From Clytia hemisphaerica (taxonomy: Eukaryota; Cnidaria; Hydrozoa; Leptothecata; Clytiidae): a stretch of 64,000 bases of DNA. The translations under genes were made by a program, and so were the position numbers. Shown here piece by piece: positions 46,270 to 60,500 of this stretch. The notes below the pieces were generated by a model. It saw only the letters and a list, made by a program, of their open reading frames with translations, made no database searches and was not told the DNA's origin. The stretch covers positions 155,193 to 219,192 of the forward strand of contig CACVBU010001307.1 of assembly GCA_902728285.1 (NCBI GenBank), read 5' to 3'. The stretch's first letter is position 1. Every line of letters starts with the position of its first letter.

Positions 46270-47318
46270 TACCGTGAGAGGTCCTAAAGCCGACAGCCCA
46301 GCTTAAAGCCGATGGGGTCTTTCAAAGATACAAACTAAAATAAAAACAAACCTTTCGCTGTGACGCAACGAAGATACCAAAGTGTCAACTAAACTGAGAG
46401 ATTTGATACATTGAACCAATTGAACCAAATAACAATAATTGCTTCTTATAACAAAACATATTTTTTTATTGCAATATGCACAACGTCATAAATGACAACA
46501 GTAGTAACAGCATCATAAAAAGTAACGAGATGTTTTGATTTTCCAAAGCACACGAAAATATAAAAGAGGTCTGTGTACGAGCGTGCTCATTTTGAAACGT
46601 TACGTAATCAAGCCTGGTTTCTATTACTTTACACTGGCATTTGGCTTGATTGCGGGGATAGGACTTTGTGTAAGGATACATATAGACGACGTATATTACA
46701 TTATATTATATATTACATGATAAGAATACAAATAGACGACGTATATTACAATTATTATGTATTACATGACACCTTGCTCCTATTCTAGTAAAGATAATAT
46801 ATGTGTCGTCAAAGAGTACACTTAAATGAAGAGTTGTCCGATTGCGGGCCTTCCGTAAATAAACATCCGGACTTATCGGTGGTAAAGAGGGCGTTGATAG
46901 TTGCCGCCTCATTGATTCAATGTTTGTTATTCAAATTAGTGCTACCGCATCCGCCCTTTTTTCAACTTCGCGCCATTTTTACAATTTAGTCTGTTTGTTT
47001 CTTGATGGAAACCAGTCCAAGTTGTTTCGTATTTTTCCCGCACAAGTCACTTTTATTACAAAACTGTTATCATTTTAAACATGAGCAACTGATCCAGAAT
47101 AAAAAGGTAATTATTTTTACAACTCGCACTTTTTAATTACATAAATTGACATCTTGACATTACAACTATCTTGTTAGATGTTTTGTTTCGAGAGTTCTAG
47201 CAATAGTTTATCGTTCAACTTGGAGAGGGAATGTTTGTAAACATAGAATTTTTTTCATAACAGTTATTTGGTGTGTCGGAATTAAGCTGGGCTGTCGGCT
47301 TTAGGACCTCTCACGGTA
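46270..47318. mobile_element. 1.05-kb element with perfect 36-bp TIRs
   Basis: TACCGTGAGAGGTCCTAAAG starts a 36-bp end at 46270-46305 that is mirrored without mismatch at 47283-47318. No target duplication is evident. The interior has a two-copy tandem repeat beginning AGACGACGTATATTACA (about 46684 and 46736). Perfect ends imply a recent insertion. Confidence 0.9.
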
Positions 47319-48876
47319 CTTAGAATATCACTTACTTACATAATTTATTTTCGATAGATATAATACCCCTTTCTTAAATAAAATGGCCTCTTAAAGTCTT
47401 TTATGTTTGCTGCAAGAAGGGAGAACAATTTAATTTGACCCCCGTTTTTTTCTCTCTTTTTCTAGCTATTCCCGGTGTTAGTGTAGACACAACTTTAATC
47501 CGGGGAAATGAAGCGCTTTCATTGGTCTATAAAATCATGGATGGTCACGCAACCAGAATTTTTATCCAAGGAATTGCCGTGGCGGCAATGTTTCGCTTCT
47601 TTAGTGAGATTGACCATTTTGTTGTTTTGATTTGAGAGGGCGAAATTTCTGTACAAACCAAATATGGCTTCGTTGGAATACCGGTTGAAATACTTGTGCT
47701 TATAGACACTTGTCCTTACAATTTCGAGATTGCATATTTGTCAGATTGTTTGTTTTCACACATCCCTTTAGAGCTTCAGTGTGGTGTGCAGAAAACATTC
47801 ACAATCTGATCTCAGGTTAGGATTCCCAGGCTATACTTCTACTAACTAATTTTGAATTAACATGATGATTGATGCCTGGCCCCTGCCTGGCGCGGGCGCA
47901 GCGGTAGCTGGGAGACCCGACTTCTCTGTCTATGTGGTTTCAAAAAAATATCAAAGTATAGACAGTAGTAGCCGGGAATTATACAAGATGCAAGAATTAA
48001 TCGCAGAATTTGATTGGCTAATATCTTATTGTTATGATTTGATAAACAAAAGTATGACGTCAAACAGCTCTATTGTTTCAAGAAGTGGCGCGAGCTTTTG
48101 AATTGTTTTGAAAAAATAACGGTTTTTTCTTTTGTGATTTGAAGTGATTTGAATCGAGTCAATAATTCCATACTCTGTATTTCAGTGAAGTTGTTGGGAT
48201 TTTAACAGGATAGAAATATTTTTGTAACCAGAGTATGGTCTCCAGACTAGCGCGGCGGGGGAACTGAAAACTCACGACTGAGAAATTTGGGCCAGAGTAG
48301 TCTTAAAACTGCAATTCACCTACAAAATCACCTGTATTTTTATATTTTACTGTTCTGATATCAGCAACTTGAAGATGAAAAGAAGAATAATAAATAAATA
48401 AAAACAAGGATAACTTTACCTGACACCTTGTGCTGTGATTTCCAATTTTGACCGCCATTTTGGATTGGAAAAAAAATCACGCGGGTAATTGTTATCGGAT
48501 TATCGGATTTCTAACACGGGGAAATACAAGTTCGATTCGGATTCAAGAATTTCCCGGCCGCGACCACTGATTTCATTCAATGCCCCGAAGGGGCTACAAT
48601 CCTGGACAAAACTATTTATCCACCCCCTCCCCCCATCTTCAGTGTTGATGTGGAGTCTGTGGAACTTGCAAATTTCATTCTTCCAACATTGAAAGTGGGG
48701 GAGGGGGGACTCAGCATGGGGAAATGAGTAGTTGGTTGGACATCAGTTATCTCGAGTTATGTCCACGATGGTAGATTCCAAACTCGATCCTTCGTTCTTT
48801 TCTAAATGCGGCGCAAAATCTTAAGGCCTCACATTTTCTTGCTTGGGAAAGGTTGAGGATTCTTTCTACGCTTATA

Positions 48877-49629
48877 GACCATGTTCAGACGTTAAGGTTC
48901 CGTTCCGAAACGGCTCCAAAACAAGTATGAACGTCAAACGTTTTTACAAGTTCTTTGATGACTCTGTTGGTCGTTAAATGTTCTAAAGAACAAGTCATCC
49001 CTATTGTTTAAAAATAACCAATCAGTTAAGCATCTTGTAAAAACTCCAAGGCATCCCCAAAATTCGAAACGTCAAAAAAAAACACGTTACAAAGCAAAAC
49101 AGATCGAAACGGTTTCGCTCCACTTTTATCGTCGGAACGGAATACACCTTTCCCGTAATTCGTAAAACTAATGCGCGCGCATTATTTTGATGCTCTCCAT
49201 CGTTTGGTCTCTGGAGGTAAACAAACCCGTTTTTGCCTGCGTTCCCTTAGGGAAAGTTGGTTTTTTGAGCTTTTCTTAAGTTCTGTCGAACAGAATCCCC
49301 TCAAATTTTAGTATGTTCAATCTATTCATGATATTATACCACCCTGAAAATATTTTGCCAAAAGAAGATCGCTATCAAAAGTTAGAAGCTGAAAACCCAC
49401 TTTCCCTAACCCCTCGCAGGCAAAAACGCGTTTTTTACCTCCCAAACAATTTTATACACAACGGTGGAGCGCACATTTTCCCGGGCCATTTCTGAGAAAT
49501 TTGAATTACGGGAAAGGTGTATTGCTCCGTTTTCTTGCTCCGAAGCGTTCTAAAACCAATATGAACACTCTCGATCCGTAACGAAAATCATACCGGAGCG
49601 ACACGGAACAGTAACGTGTGAACATGGTC
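48877..49629. mobile_element. 753-bp element with imperfect TIRs, hosting a nested inverted repeat
   Basis: GACCATGTTCAGACGTTA and GTTCCG are mirrored by CGGAAC and TAACGTGTGAACATGGTC. Short ATA-type flanks are present. Inside lies the pair at 49141-49161 and 49503-49523. Confidence 0.8.
49141..49523. mobile_element. Nested inverted-repeat element
   Basis: AATACACCTTTCCCGTAATT C is mirrored exactly at the other end. An inner pair follows: GCAGGCAAAAACG-type and ACTTTCCCTAA-type words at about 49217-49262 and 49398-49432. Confidence 0.75.
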
Positions 49630-49814
49630 ATAGATGGATGGCGTCCAGTGCGTCACTACGAATCTGTTAGTGGATGCCAGCAGACTAGTCACTACTGGAC
49701 GTTAAGCATCATCAACAAACATCAAAAAAGTAAAGTAATCCCATTAGTGGCACTGATGATACGGTTTGCAAGATTGGACAATCATACAACAACAAGACTA
49801 TGTTCTTAATCGTG

Positions 49815-50162
49815 CTACAATCAAGGTCATAATATTTGAGAAAAAAGGGAAATCCACCGGGAAGTTTTTGAACCACAATCGATTTGTAAGTGCTCTAAAG
49901 TAGGTTGGAAGGGTAGAGTTTTAACTCTGAGTTTTAACATGAGACTTAAGACTTAGGACCTTAGGATGTGAGGATCCAAAAGTTCAAAAAAAGTCCAATT
50001 AATAAGACTCAGAATATAGCCTGGAAGTCTGCCAACCCCTCCCAAATTGAAATATTCGATTAAATTAAAAAGATAGCCAAAAATCGACTTTCTCGCCAGA
50101 ACTTTAAATCTTGAAAAACGTTAAAATAGCCAAAATTCTCAATATATCATGACCTTGATTGT
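49815..50162. mobile_element. Inverted-repeat element, copy 1
   Basis: TACAATCAAGGTCATAATAT TTGAGAA at the left is mirrored by TTCTCAATATATCATGACCT TGATTGTA at the right. The right 200 bp recur at 59229-59428. The next element (50162-50407) begins on its last base. Confidence 0.75.
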
Positions 50163-50407
50163 ACACGATGTTTTTTCTATGAGAACATCCTCCAAAATCT
50201 TTGTACTTAACTTTTCGAGTTTTAACATTTAAGCTTAAAAATGTTCTCATTATTTTAAAAATTTTGTGAGTATTTTTGTCCTTTCCTAAGAAATCAGGTG
50301 TTTTACAGTCCGCAAAACCTTAAAATGTTCTTTATTTGTTCTTAATATTTTGGCCATCGAAGGCTTTTTCATTTTCTTACATAGTTTGTTCTTATAGATA
50401 GCGTGTA
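50162..50407. mobile_element. TACACG-ended MITE, copy e
   Basis: Opens TACACGATGTTTTTTCTATG AGAACATCC and closes TTGTTCTTATAGATAGCGTG TA; GTTCTTA/GTTCTCA words lie inside. Degenerate ends suggest an older copy. Confidence 0.75.
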
Positions 50408-51579
50408 TGTGTCAAAAACGTGAAAAGTCACAAACAAACAACGACAAGGGAAAATTTTAAAAGAATAAAGGTTGAATTCGTATTAAAATTCATAAACTCT
50501 AATATAAAAAAAATTCGATATTTTCATGATTACGTCATCATCACGTCATCATTAAAAAAGTTGCTTTGTACAGAATTAAGGGTGTGTCATAAAATTTTGT
50601 AATGAAATGAATGAAAACATGAAAACATAAAAAAAGTAAAACTAAAAATTAGTGGAGAAAGGAAAATATGAAAAGGCAAAATTTGAGTCCTAAAAACCTC
50701 TGAGGATAACAAGTTCCGAAAAAGATTGACCTAAAAATGGCTAAATTCGACCAATTTCGGAGGAAAACTCTCTCTAAAGGCCCGCCAAAAATGAAGATCT
50801 TTCTAGAGACAATTTTCGAATTTCGGACAAACGCAAGCCAATCCCCTTATGGGTATTTTGTACCAGCTAGAATATGAAAGCCTGCAACTTTTACATAAAA
50901 CAGCGACAGTGAAAAATCTTTCTTCTCTTTTGGAAAACGATACAAAAATAATTGAAAATGAACTTAAATCTCGTCAACTTGATAATCAAGAATTAGATTA
51001 AATTATAACGTTTTAAATAAATTCACAATAGGGTGTTTCAAATTAGAAAATAAACTCCACTTTTGGGCAGAAAGGAAAGCGGTCGAAGAGGAAAGATAAT
51101 GCAAGCTTCTTAAAGAAAAAATTTTTTTACATTAAATAAAAAAAAGGTTTAAAAAAATTCTAAAAAAGGAATCCACAAAAAAATGTCATTTTTAGGGTAT
51201 AATGAACTTCACTCGCCGTATATACACATTTTAGTCATTTCATTTGAACATGTATTTGTCTTTTGCTGTTTTTTAAATTCCTTTTACTTCAGCCAAGCAC
51301 ACAAGACATTGTTACTTTTAGTCTATCAGACCAATATGTGAAAATCAACTATGTAAAGTCGCAGCTTGATTCTGGCTGGTTTTAATATTTCCGGAAAACT
51401 ATACATTCTCAACGGAATAATCTTTACCACTGTTGATCATGTAAGTATCGCGAAGCATGATAACCATCACCATCACCATTCTGTCACCACAAAAGATTTT
51501 TTTGTCAACTTTTGTTTCTAGTACATTTGAACACTACTTATCTTCCAAACAACGTTCGTACTTCTTTTTGTTCCGTGGG

Positions 51580-54500
51580 CTAACGCACTTCTTCCGTTGG
51601 TCCTTCATTAACAGACTCTCGAATCTTTCGTATGTTCGTCCAGATGCGTGTCCGTGGGCCAACGCTGAAGATTTAATAAAACAAAGAAGTAATGAAAGTG
51701 TTTCCATACAGTTATCAGCCACGCATCCCCATTCGAAATTCAATGGAAATAATAGCACTCAAAACCATCCCCATTGGATATGGAATATCTTTCCCTATTT
51801 GGATTTCGATCAGGGGGGGGGTACAGCCGCAGGGTACTAACCCATAGGGTACTAACCTGATTTTCAAGAAAAATTGTCTTAGGTACCACCACCCCCTTTT
51901 TAGTACCGGGTACTTACTTTTTCTTAAGGAAAAAGGGACCCCCACCCCCCTTTTAGTACCGGGTACTTACTTTTTTTTAAGGAAAAAGGGACCCCCACCC
52001 CCTTTTTAGTACCGGGTACCGGCTTTAAAATTACCAAGGAAAATAGGAGACACCACCCTTAAAACTTGCCAAGCATGTTCTCAATCTTTCAAAAGCCAGC
52101 AAAAGCAGCTCTTTGTTGTTATTATGATTTGTATATACCATGTTTTTATCTCAGATCCTCTTAAAAGTTCTTTAAATCGAACACAACTTTTGATTACAGA
52201 GGTAAAACAAGGAAATTCCTTGGCAAAAGTAAAATATTATATAGCTGTAATAACGGCAATAAAAGTATATATCTATCAGAAGAAGTAAAAATCAAGTTGA
52301 TAAAAATTGAAGAATAGTATGAAAGCTTGGATTGGATGAATTTCCTTATTTTTTCTTCAATAGATTGGTAATTTATTCAAATTATTCAAAACTGTGTCAA
52401 TCTTATGAAAGAAGTTGAAATAGAAAATAGTTGCATTGTTGGTTCTGGTTGACTTTGCTTAGTTGACCTGCCTCCGTCTTAATTGTCATAAACAAAGAAA
52501 CAATCAGACAAACAAACAAATATAAACACAAATAAGCTATAGGGTATAATATAAACTGTAATAAACTAAAATAAACTAACCCCTCTAACAAAAATCAGGC
52601 TGTAAGAATCATCAGTTTGGATAAGAATTTTATTGTTTAAAAGACAGATTGTATCACTTTGGATGCAACAGCTTGTAATTCATTTCATCAGAAGGCAATG
52701 ACAAACATATACCTCGTTCTAACTTGAGATATCAAAGACGAACTATCCTTCTCACTAATTAAAACAATACTGATTTTGAACAATAGCTTTCTTTACATTA
52801 GCTATTTCAATATTTTTATAACTTAGTGGTCATAAAATTCTCCTCTTGGGAAAGTACCTTCAATTGGAAGGGGGAACTTTTCAATACTGTCAGATACTGT
52901 AAGCCATAACAAGGAAATCTTTTCTCACAAAATCCAGAAATTTGAAGACAAAAAATTAAACAAATGTACCATATTCAGGGCCTGAGTACTTGAAGAAAAA
53001 TTGAAATGATACCCACCCCACCCTAAAATTGGTACCGGGTACTAACTTAAAATTGGAGATATACCCACCCCCAGCCCAAAATTAGTACCGGGTACTAACT
53101 TTTTTGAATTTCCAAATTAGACACCACCACCCGGCTATGGGTTAGTACCCTGCGGCTGTACCCCCCCCCCCTGTTTCGATAGACATTTTCATGTGGAAGA
53201 AAAGTTCCAATGAAGAAAAGTTCCAATGAAGAAAAGTTCCAGTCACTGAGATAGGGATGTTTGAATTGAACTACGTTGAAAATAACCGCATTATCGCATA
53301 GCGTCAAATGCCATTCTGTTCAAATCGCGTTCACTAAGGCAGACAGTATACCTTGTTGATAAATAGAACCCAACCTCTCATTACTTTAGGTTTGAAAGGT
53401 ATATTCAGTTCACCAATCCAAGATCCTTTCTGCACACAGCAAAACCCTGAGGTACCACACCTCTCAAATAGTTTGTTGTATCTATATCTTTTAATGTGAA
53501 AATTAGCCTCGCACCCGAACACAGCCACTTTTTTCTCACATCACAAATGATGTGGTATCAAAAATTAGTTACCTGATTTTCATATCTTTGAGATCTTCAA
53601 GCTCGAACAAGTTGATGACATCATCATATGTACAATAATGTTCACAGAACTGAAGAAAAGTATAAACAAAATATTTAAAATTATTTTTTTATTCAACATC
53701 TGCGACGGCAGTCGGAGGCTACCCGAAGGCTCCTCTTTCGACATCTTAAGTGTATATATTTTCTCGGATACTAAACGTGTTTCCCAAGTACTACCGTCTT
53801 TTTGCGAAAGATTCCCATAACACAGATCCTCGACACTTTTCCGGGATTTTTCTGTTTTCTGACTTTCTTTCCGAAGCTCATTTCTCGACTACCCGGAGTT
53901 CTGGCCTTTTTCCGGTAGTAAAGTGTCACAGGAATCTTAGTGTAGGAAAGGGAAACTTATGCAAAACGACGGTAGATTTCGAGGATTGTATGAAAATACC
54001 TTAGCGATATCAGGTTCTGGAACATTGAGATTACGAAGCCAATTCAATAATTCTTCATCTCCGGTTGGTTCTTCTGTAGAAAGAAAATGACCGAATCATT
54101 TCATTTGAACGTTATTTACTTTATGCGTTTCTGGAGCTTTTTCCACATGTACGTAGAATTTACTTAAGCCCTTCAGGAATGGGGAATTTCCATAAGCTTA
54201 CTTTGTTTTTTAAACCTTAAGCTTATTTCAAATGTACGTAAAATCTTACTTAAGACCTTCAGGAATGAGGAATTTCCCTAAGCTTGCGAGACTAATCAAC
54301 AAAAACTCTACGCCGGGGAAATTCCCAAAAGACAAGCTTGCATGCGATCTTTCTTAAAGCCTAGAGTAAGATAATAATGACAAAATAATATAATATGTTT
54401 TGAGTGGCATGCTCCGAAAACTTTATTAGCTTTGCAGCTAAAGAATTGTTTCCATGGAGGACCACTATCAGCAGAACGAGAACAATCACGTCAAAATTCT

Positions 54501-57500
54501 AAAAATGTGAGACGCGAAAACAAAAAAAGTGTTAGGTTCCATCCGTTATCCGAAATACAACATGAAACTCAAGGCATAATTTTTTTTCTCGTCTAGGAAA
54601 AGTTGACGATTCGCCTCTGGCGTTTCGCTTGAAACTCAATGGATTCGGAGACTACTTGTTCCGAAACAAGGTGTATCCGGAAAGAATCATTTTGTGTTGA
54701 AACTTAAAGTGATAATCAGATGGTTCGAGACATTTTGATTGTAGATTCCTTTCATTGTTCTGAGTAAAACATCTACAACTTTTTGTCTAGACGTACCTTT
54801 TAGAGTGTTTGAGGAATCTACAGTGTCAGTATCGGTGGTACTGTCTTTTCGTTCCAATCTAACGTAAACAGAGTATAACAAAATCAATTGTTAGGTTCAG
54901 ATCTCTATTATAAATTTCTAGGGTATGTTAGTCCGCGAGTCTGATTGATTAGGGTCTTACCCGCACTAAGATTCACCTTTCTAGCTTCTACTGCCACCTT
55001 TCTAGCTTCTACTGCCACCTTTCTAGCGGAAAAAGACCAGAACTCCGTGTAGTTAAAAATGAGCTTCAAAAAATTAGGCTATTTCGTAAGTAGACACAAG
55101 ATTTTCCGTATCTTTAGATAAAAACCTTTTCCAATCTCATACCGGATATCCCGGGAAAATAGCGGAAAGATATCGAAAAAGTCAGTGAAATCATGGTGCA
55201 GGAAATGAAATCTTATGCAAAACGACGCAATTTTACAGGGTTACTGTTCGTTTAAAAATGAACATTCGTTCAATAAAAAAGGGTAAAAACGATCTATAGG
55301 AATTACTCTATTCAACTCGCCATCATGGGATAACTCCGGGAAGTGAGAAAAGTGTCCAATAACTATGATGAAAGTCACTTTCCTTTAGGAATGAGGTATG
55401 AAGAAGATTAAGGCAGAGAGCGGCTTAAGGAAGAAGGGCAAGTATAATTTTTGCGAAGCAAAAGTTTTTTAAAGAATAGGTATGACCTCTTATATCTGTC
55501 TTGACCTATCCTAGATATCAGTGATCTCTTTGCAAACAATACTCATACTTCTAAACTACTTTTTTCCTTGCAAAATGGTTCAAATTACGCTTTGGTTTGC
55601 AGAAATTTGAGATACCCTTCGCCAAAGCCCTCTTATCAAGTAACCATTAATGTAATATTGACAGACCAAATATATTTCTTCAACATACATTTAACGTAAG
55701 TTGAATGAACCCTCTAAGGCCTTTGCGTTTATTCAAGGTACATTTTATGCAAACAAATATTACTTTAATGATGTAGTTACAACGGGAGCGCAACCTTGGC
55801 TTAACGACACACAGAAACTTTTCGATCAGAATTTGGCTTGATTAGTAAATTTGCTGTAGCTATGAAAGATTTACTCCTCAAATAGCAGACAATTTCTTTT
55901 CCGAAGACAAGTACTTTGAAACTGGAAATAGATACTTACTTATACATCAAAACCAAAGATCGAAGAAGTTTATTGAAATTCGTTTGAAGGTCAGACAATT
56001 CCTGTAACAAGCTATAAAAGGGGAAAATTGGAACAGATTACAAATTGAGTGATTGCTACCTCAATTGCCACCTGCACTTAAGTGATTGGACCACAGCAGC
56101 TGGCACACAACGTTGTATCAATGTTCATCAAACGTTATATAGACGTTGTGAACATTAGATGAACGTTGAAACAGTGTTGTTGAGAATACCCAATTACTCC
56201 TACTGTTCTAAGCGTTTACTATTCCATGAAAATCTGTCGGGTACGGCAGGTAAGGCGGCCGCCGTACCAGATTTTCACAAAAATACCCGAAGTTTTCCTC
56301 TTCGTCGGTCAAATCGCTATAAAATCGCTTAAATTTCCTCATTCGCCGTACCAGATATAAAAAGCTTCCGTCGTGCCTGGTTTACTATTGCATGAAAATC
56401 TGTCGGATACATTAAACAACCGGAGATGACATTGTTCTGAAAAATTACGTCATGCAGTAAACTCTCTCTTATTCGAAGTTTCTATTATTCGAATTTTCTA
56501 TAATTCTAACTCATTCCCAGTCCCCGTTAATGAGAAACCCTCGGGTAAAATGTTTTCTATAATTAGAATCTCTCTGCAGTTCGATCAAATAAGAATTCTC
56601 GTTCGAGTTCGAATTAGCGAGAGTCAATTGTATATGGTTGTGGAAATCAAAGAAAAAAGTACATTGAAAATCTTGAAAAGGAAGAGCTCGTTCCATTCGT
56701 AAACAATAGAAACTGTTCAAAAGCAAACGAAAGTAAAAAGCCATGCTGACTGGCAAACATATCGAGTGGAGTGAAATCACTAGATAAAAAAAATGTTGCT
56801 TAACCAAGCAAAAATCTAATATTCTTTTCCTCGATTTAACTTAATTGGCTGTTTTGAACTTTATAATCAGTGCTGACAATTATAACCACTAGCACGTCTA
56901 TGGTCGCCAGGATTTCATTATGATGGGTTTTTTCATCCTTTAAGGAAGTTAGTTGTCTTACAATATTGTTCATTTCCAACATACTGCTAACAGTGTAACT
57001 TAATTCCGGGGAAAAAAGGTTTTACGAGACAAAAAAGAAACCGCGAATGTACTTATATGATCGCAAATGCAAAAAGAATCTTATCAGTAATAAAGAGATA
57101 CACGTTTTTTATAAGAACAAACTATATAAGGCTTCGATGGTCAAAATGTTAGGAACAAGTTAAGAACATTTGAAGGCTTAAAACTCAAAAAGTTAAGAGC
57201 ATCCGAAAGCTTCCAAATTTTTGGATGTTCAATTATAAAAAAACGTATAATGGTTTCGAGAAAAAGAGCTGAATATACGAATTAGTCATTCTGTAACCAA
57301 GGTTAAAATCTAAGGAATTTCATGGTTGGTATATATAAAGATGTTATCCTCCCCAGCATGCTTATCGCTATCGTTTGAAAAGGAATCGATAACCTTTGTG
57401 GTCTAGCTCATTTATTTAGGCTAATAAAAATGTCTTTGTGCAGAGCTTGCACAAAGTTGGATTTCGCCAAAGACACTTTTTCAACCCGAATGAATTTTTT

Positions 57501-60500
57501 GGTTCAACAAAGATTCTGTGGTGCTTAAAATGAGAAATTTCCAACTTAAACAGGTATATGAGGATACAATGTGGCTCCTGTAGCGCAAACCATAAAGTGC
57601 AACCCTTTTCTATTCAGTTGCCCGCCCACGTAGATAGCCTGACCGATCTGTGCACTAAATCTAAAAATCTCATAAAGAATACAATTGACTCTTGCTTAAT
57701 CAGAACGGAAAGTCTTTAAATTTGTTCGAGTTATAGGCGAATAATAGAAAGATTCGAATAACAGAATTAGCAATAGTCACTCATAATTTCAAAATCATGA
57801 AAAAGTATACTTACTACATATTATCATCCGACATCGTCTGTATATTGGTCAAATACGGTACTTTGTCATCCATCCCCATGCTGTTGTCTCGACTCAGGAA
57901 GCGAACCGCCTTTCGTTCTAACACGGGCGTTGTATCACCGCCTCCGCCACTGTGAACGCTGGTTGTCTCATCATTAGTGGAAGCCAATTCTAAATCAGAG
58001 GAATGGTGTTCAAAGAAATACCAAGATCGTGTTTTTAAGTTCAACATCCCTATTTTTTCGTTCGCTAAGTCTGGCTTCATCATCTTTCCGATTTCTTCTA
58101 TATGATGCGTCTCAACTCATATACAACTCTATATCTTAAGAAATATTGGATTAATGAATGTTTCTTATTTCCAAAGTCTTGTCAACTTTCCCCTACTTTA
58201 ATTGATACGTCTCTGCATTTGAAAAAAAAATTGTCTATTTTATCACAATCTATCAAAGCAACACAATATAAAAAGCTCTTTTTTTATTTTTTTTATTCTA
58301 TAGTATTCTTACATGATGACATAGTTGCGCTGTCATCAAATGCTAAAAATTTTTTTGCTGACTGCACAAAAAGCTAAACGAGGACAAACTATTGCTTTCC
58401 GATCTTACAATCTAATCTACTGTTTTGGAAAAGATTGTTAAATACATAAAGAGGAATCACAGTTATGCAAAAGGTAGGAAGCTTGATAATTGAGAAAGGT
58501 ATTTTGGTGATCTCTGCGTGGGTGGACAAACGCTGCTGTTCATAACTTATATTATGGGAATTCCTATATCCAAATTAAGGGAAATAAAATAAAATGCTTA
58601 TGAATGCATTTTTTTAATCTTACCGCGTTTATTTGTGTTCTGGGAAAAATTGAAACGACATGTTAAAATGTTAGTAAATAGTCGCTAACTATTGTTAAAT
58701 CACTTTCGTTCAAATTTCGTGAAATTGCAATTCTATTTTGCTACATTTTGCCAATTTTCTCATCGTATCATATACTTCTAAGTCTATACTACATAAACGT
58801 TTTTTTATAATAACAAACTATATAAGAACACAAGGCTTCCGCAGCCAAAATGTTAAGAACAAGTTAAGGACATTTTGAGGCTTTGCTGATTCTTAAAAAC
58901 ACCGAATTTCTTAGGAAAATGGACAAAAATACTAAAAAAATGGCCAAAATAAGAACATGTTAAGAACATTTTTAGGCTTAAGTTACGAACATCCCAAGGC
59001 TTCAAAAGTTTTCAATGTTCTTATGAAAAAACGTGTATAGTCTAGTCTCGGCCAAAGGTCAAAGCAATTGCAAGCTCTGAACGAAGTCGATATCATGTTG
59101 CCTAACGTTGCCTTGCTCGACAAATCATTCTTTTCTTGCTGACAGCTCATTCAAAAGACCGGAGCGATGTTGCGCCAAAAGATAGTAGTTCTATTTTATT
59201 TTCGAATTCCTTTTATTCGTCCTATGGTTTAGGATCTCAGGATCCAAAAGTTCAAAAATAGCCCAATAAGACTCAGAATATAGCCTGGAAGTCTGCCAAC
59301 CCCTCCCAAATTGAAATATTCGATTAAGTTAAAAAGATAGCCCAAAATCGACTTTCTCGCCAGAACTTTAAATCTTGAAAAACGTTAAAATAACCGGAAT
59401 TCTCATTCTATTTCGACCATGATTGTAGTTTAACATTTTATACAATGATGAGATGATTTGAAAACTTCCAAAAAAATTTTTCCAACCAAAAGGAAAATCA
59501 TGCTGAACAAATCAAGAAATTCTATAATGAAGAGGCGAGGGAAGTAGGTAATAAGGAAGAGAAATCACACAAAAATTCCCTCACTTATGATATCCTTCCT
59601 ATGACCAAGCATCGTAGCAAAATCCTCAAAATGATTAGTCTAACATGCTAATACAGATGACTAAGGACAAAAAGCGAGTTTTTGCATTCCCCTTTTGAGG
59701 ACGGCGTAGTTACTAAAACCATTTAGGGCAATCCGCATTTTGACCCGCATAATCGAGGACGGTGAAAGGGGTCGATTTACCTTATCAGCCAGGACCAAGG
59801 CAAAAGAAATTCTAGCCGTTTCTGTCTCAGAAAACTTAGTATACATAAACTATCTAACGTAAGGTTATTAAGTTAACCATTTAAATAAATTCTGAACTCA
59901 AATGAAGAGAGTAACCTAAACTGGGTCTATGGGTTTCGACTAATCGCACACTAGTCATTAATTGTGATCGTATTTTGCTGAATTAACCTTACTCACCTAA
60001 TTCTTGTATTTTATCGCACAGCATATGTCAATCAATAAAACTATTTTTCCTAAGACTTTATAAAACGGGTCACGAAAGTTTAAGCGGAAAAGGTCAAAGT
60101 ATGTCAGATTAATAAGTAATGCTTATATCAACATTTAACAAAAATGCAAGCATTGGTTGAAATTTAAGATATCAATTACTTTTCTCCAATTCTCTTTGAC
60201 CAAACCCTCAAAAAAATGTTGTTTTCTCCTCGTTCTATAATACAGTGGTAAAGGTTTGCAAAAATCAATAACTGCTCACTTAACTGGATAAAAATCAGTC
60301 AAAAAATCGTCCATGTGAGAAAGATTTAATCTTGGAAAACCACACTTAAGTCTGGAGAAGAAACTGAAATTTTAAGAACCCCAATGGATTGTTCATCCTG
60401 TAAACAATCGAATTCAAAATCCCCTAAATAGTATTCTCTAAGTCACTGAGACAGAGGTGTCTCAATTTTTCAAAGGGGAACAGAGGTACTGTAAAATTCA

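Larger units (their letters stand above)
44144..47819. mobile_element. Composite: TAACCTGA element split by later insertions
   Basis: Positions 44144-44345 match the left two-thirds of the intact copy at 45667-45989, and 47720-47819 match its right third, so one copy is interrupted by about 3.37 kb. The insert begins AGCACAAGT and ends ACTTGTGCT, suggesting its own inverted ends, and contains the second copy plus the element at 46270-47318. Confidence 0.65.
38896..51579. other. 12.7-kb intergenic region without recognisable genes
   Basis: Between the start of the WD40 gene and the stop of the ASK gene I found no splice-consistent coding exon on either strand. The space is filled by the elements listed separately, by an AT-rich stretch of reiterated CAATTGAT/ATCGATCA words at 39640-39840, and by short G/C-run sequence near 40610-41000. 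Confidence 0.5.

Noticed and set aside
51457-51840. 127-codon plus-strand frame
   Set aside because: It is antisense to the last ASK exon and runs into the end of the transposon.
51886-52022. CRISPR-like direct repeats
   Set aside because: Three contiguous copies of a subterminal motif inside a transposon, with no spacers, in a eukaryotic genome.
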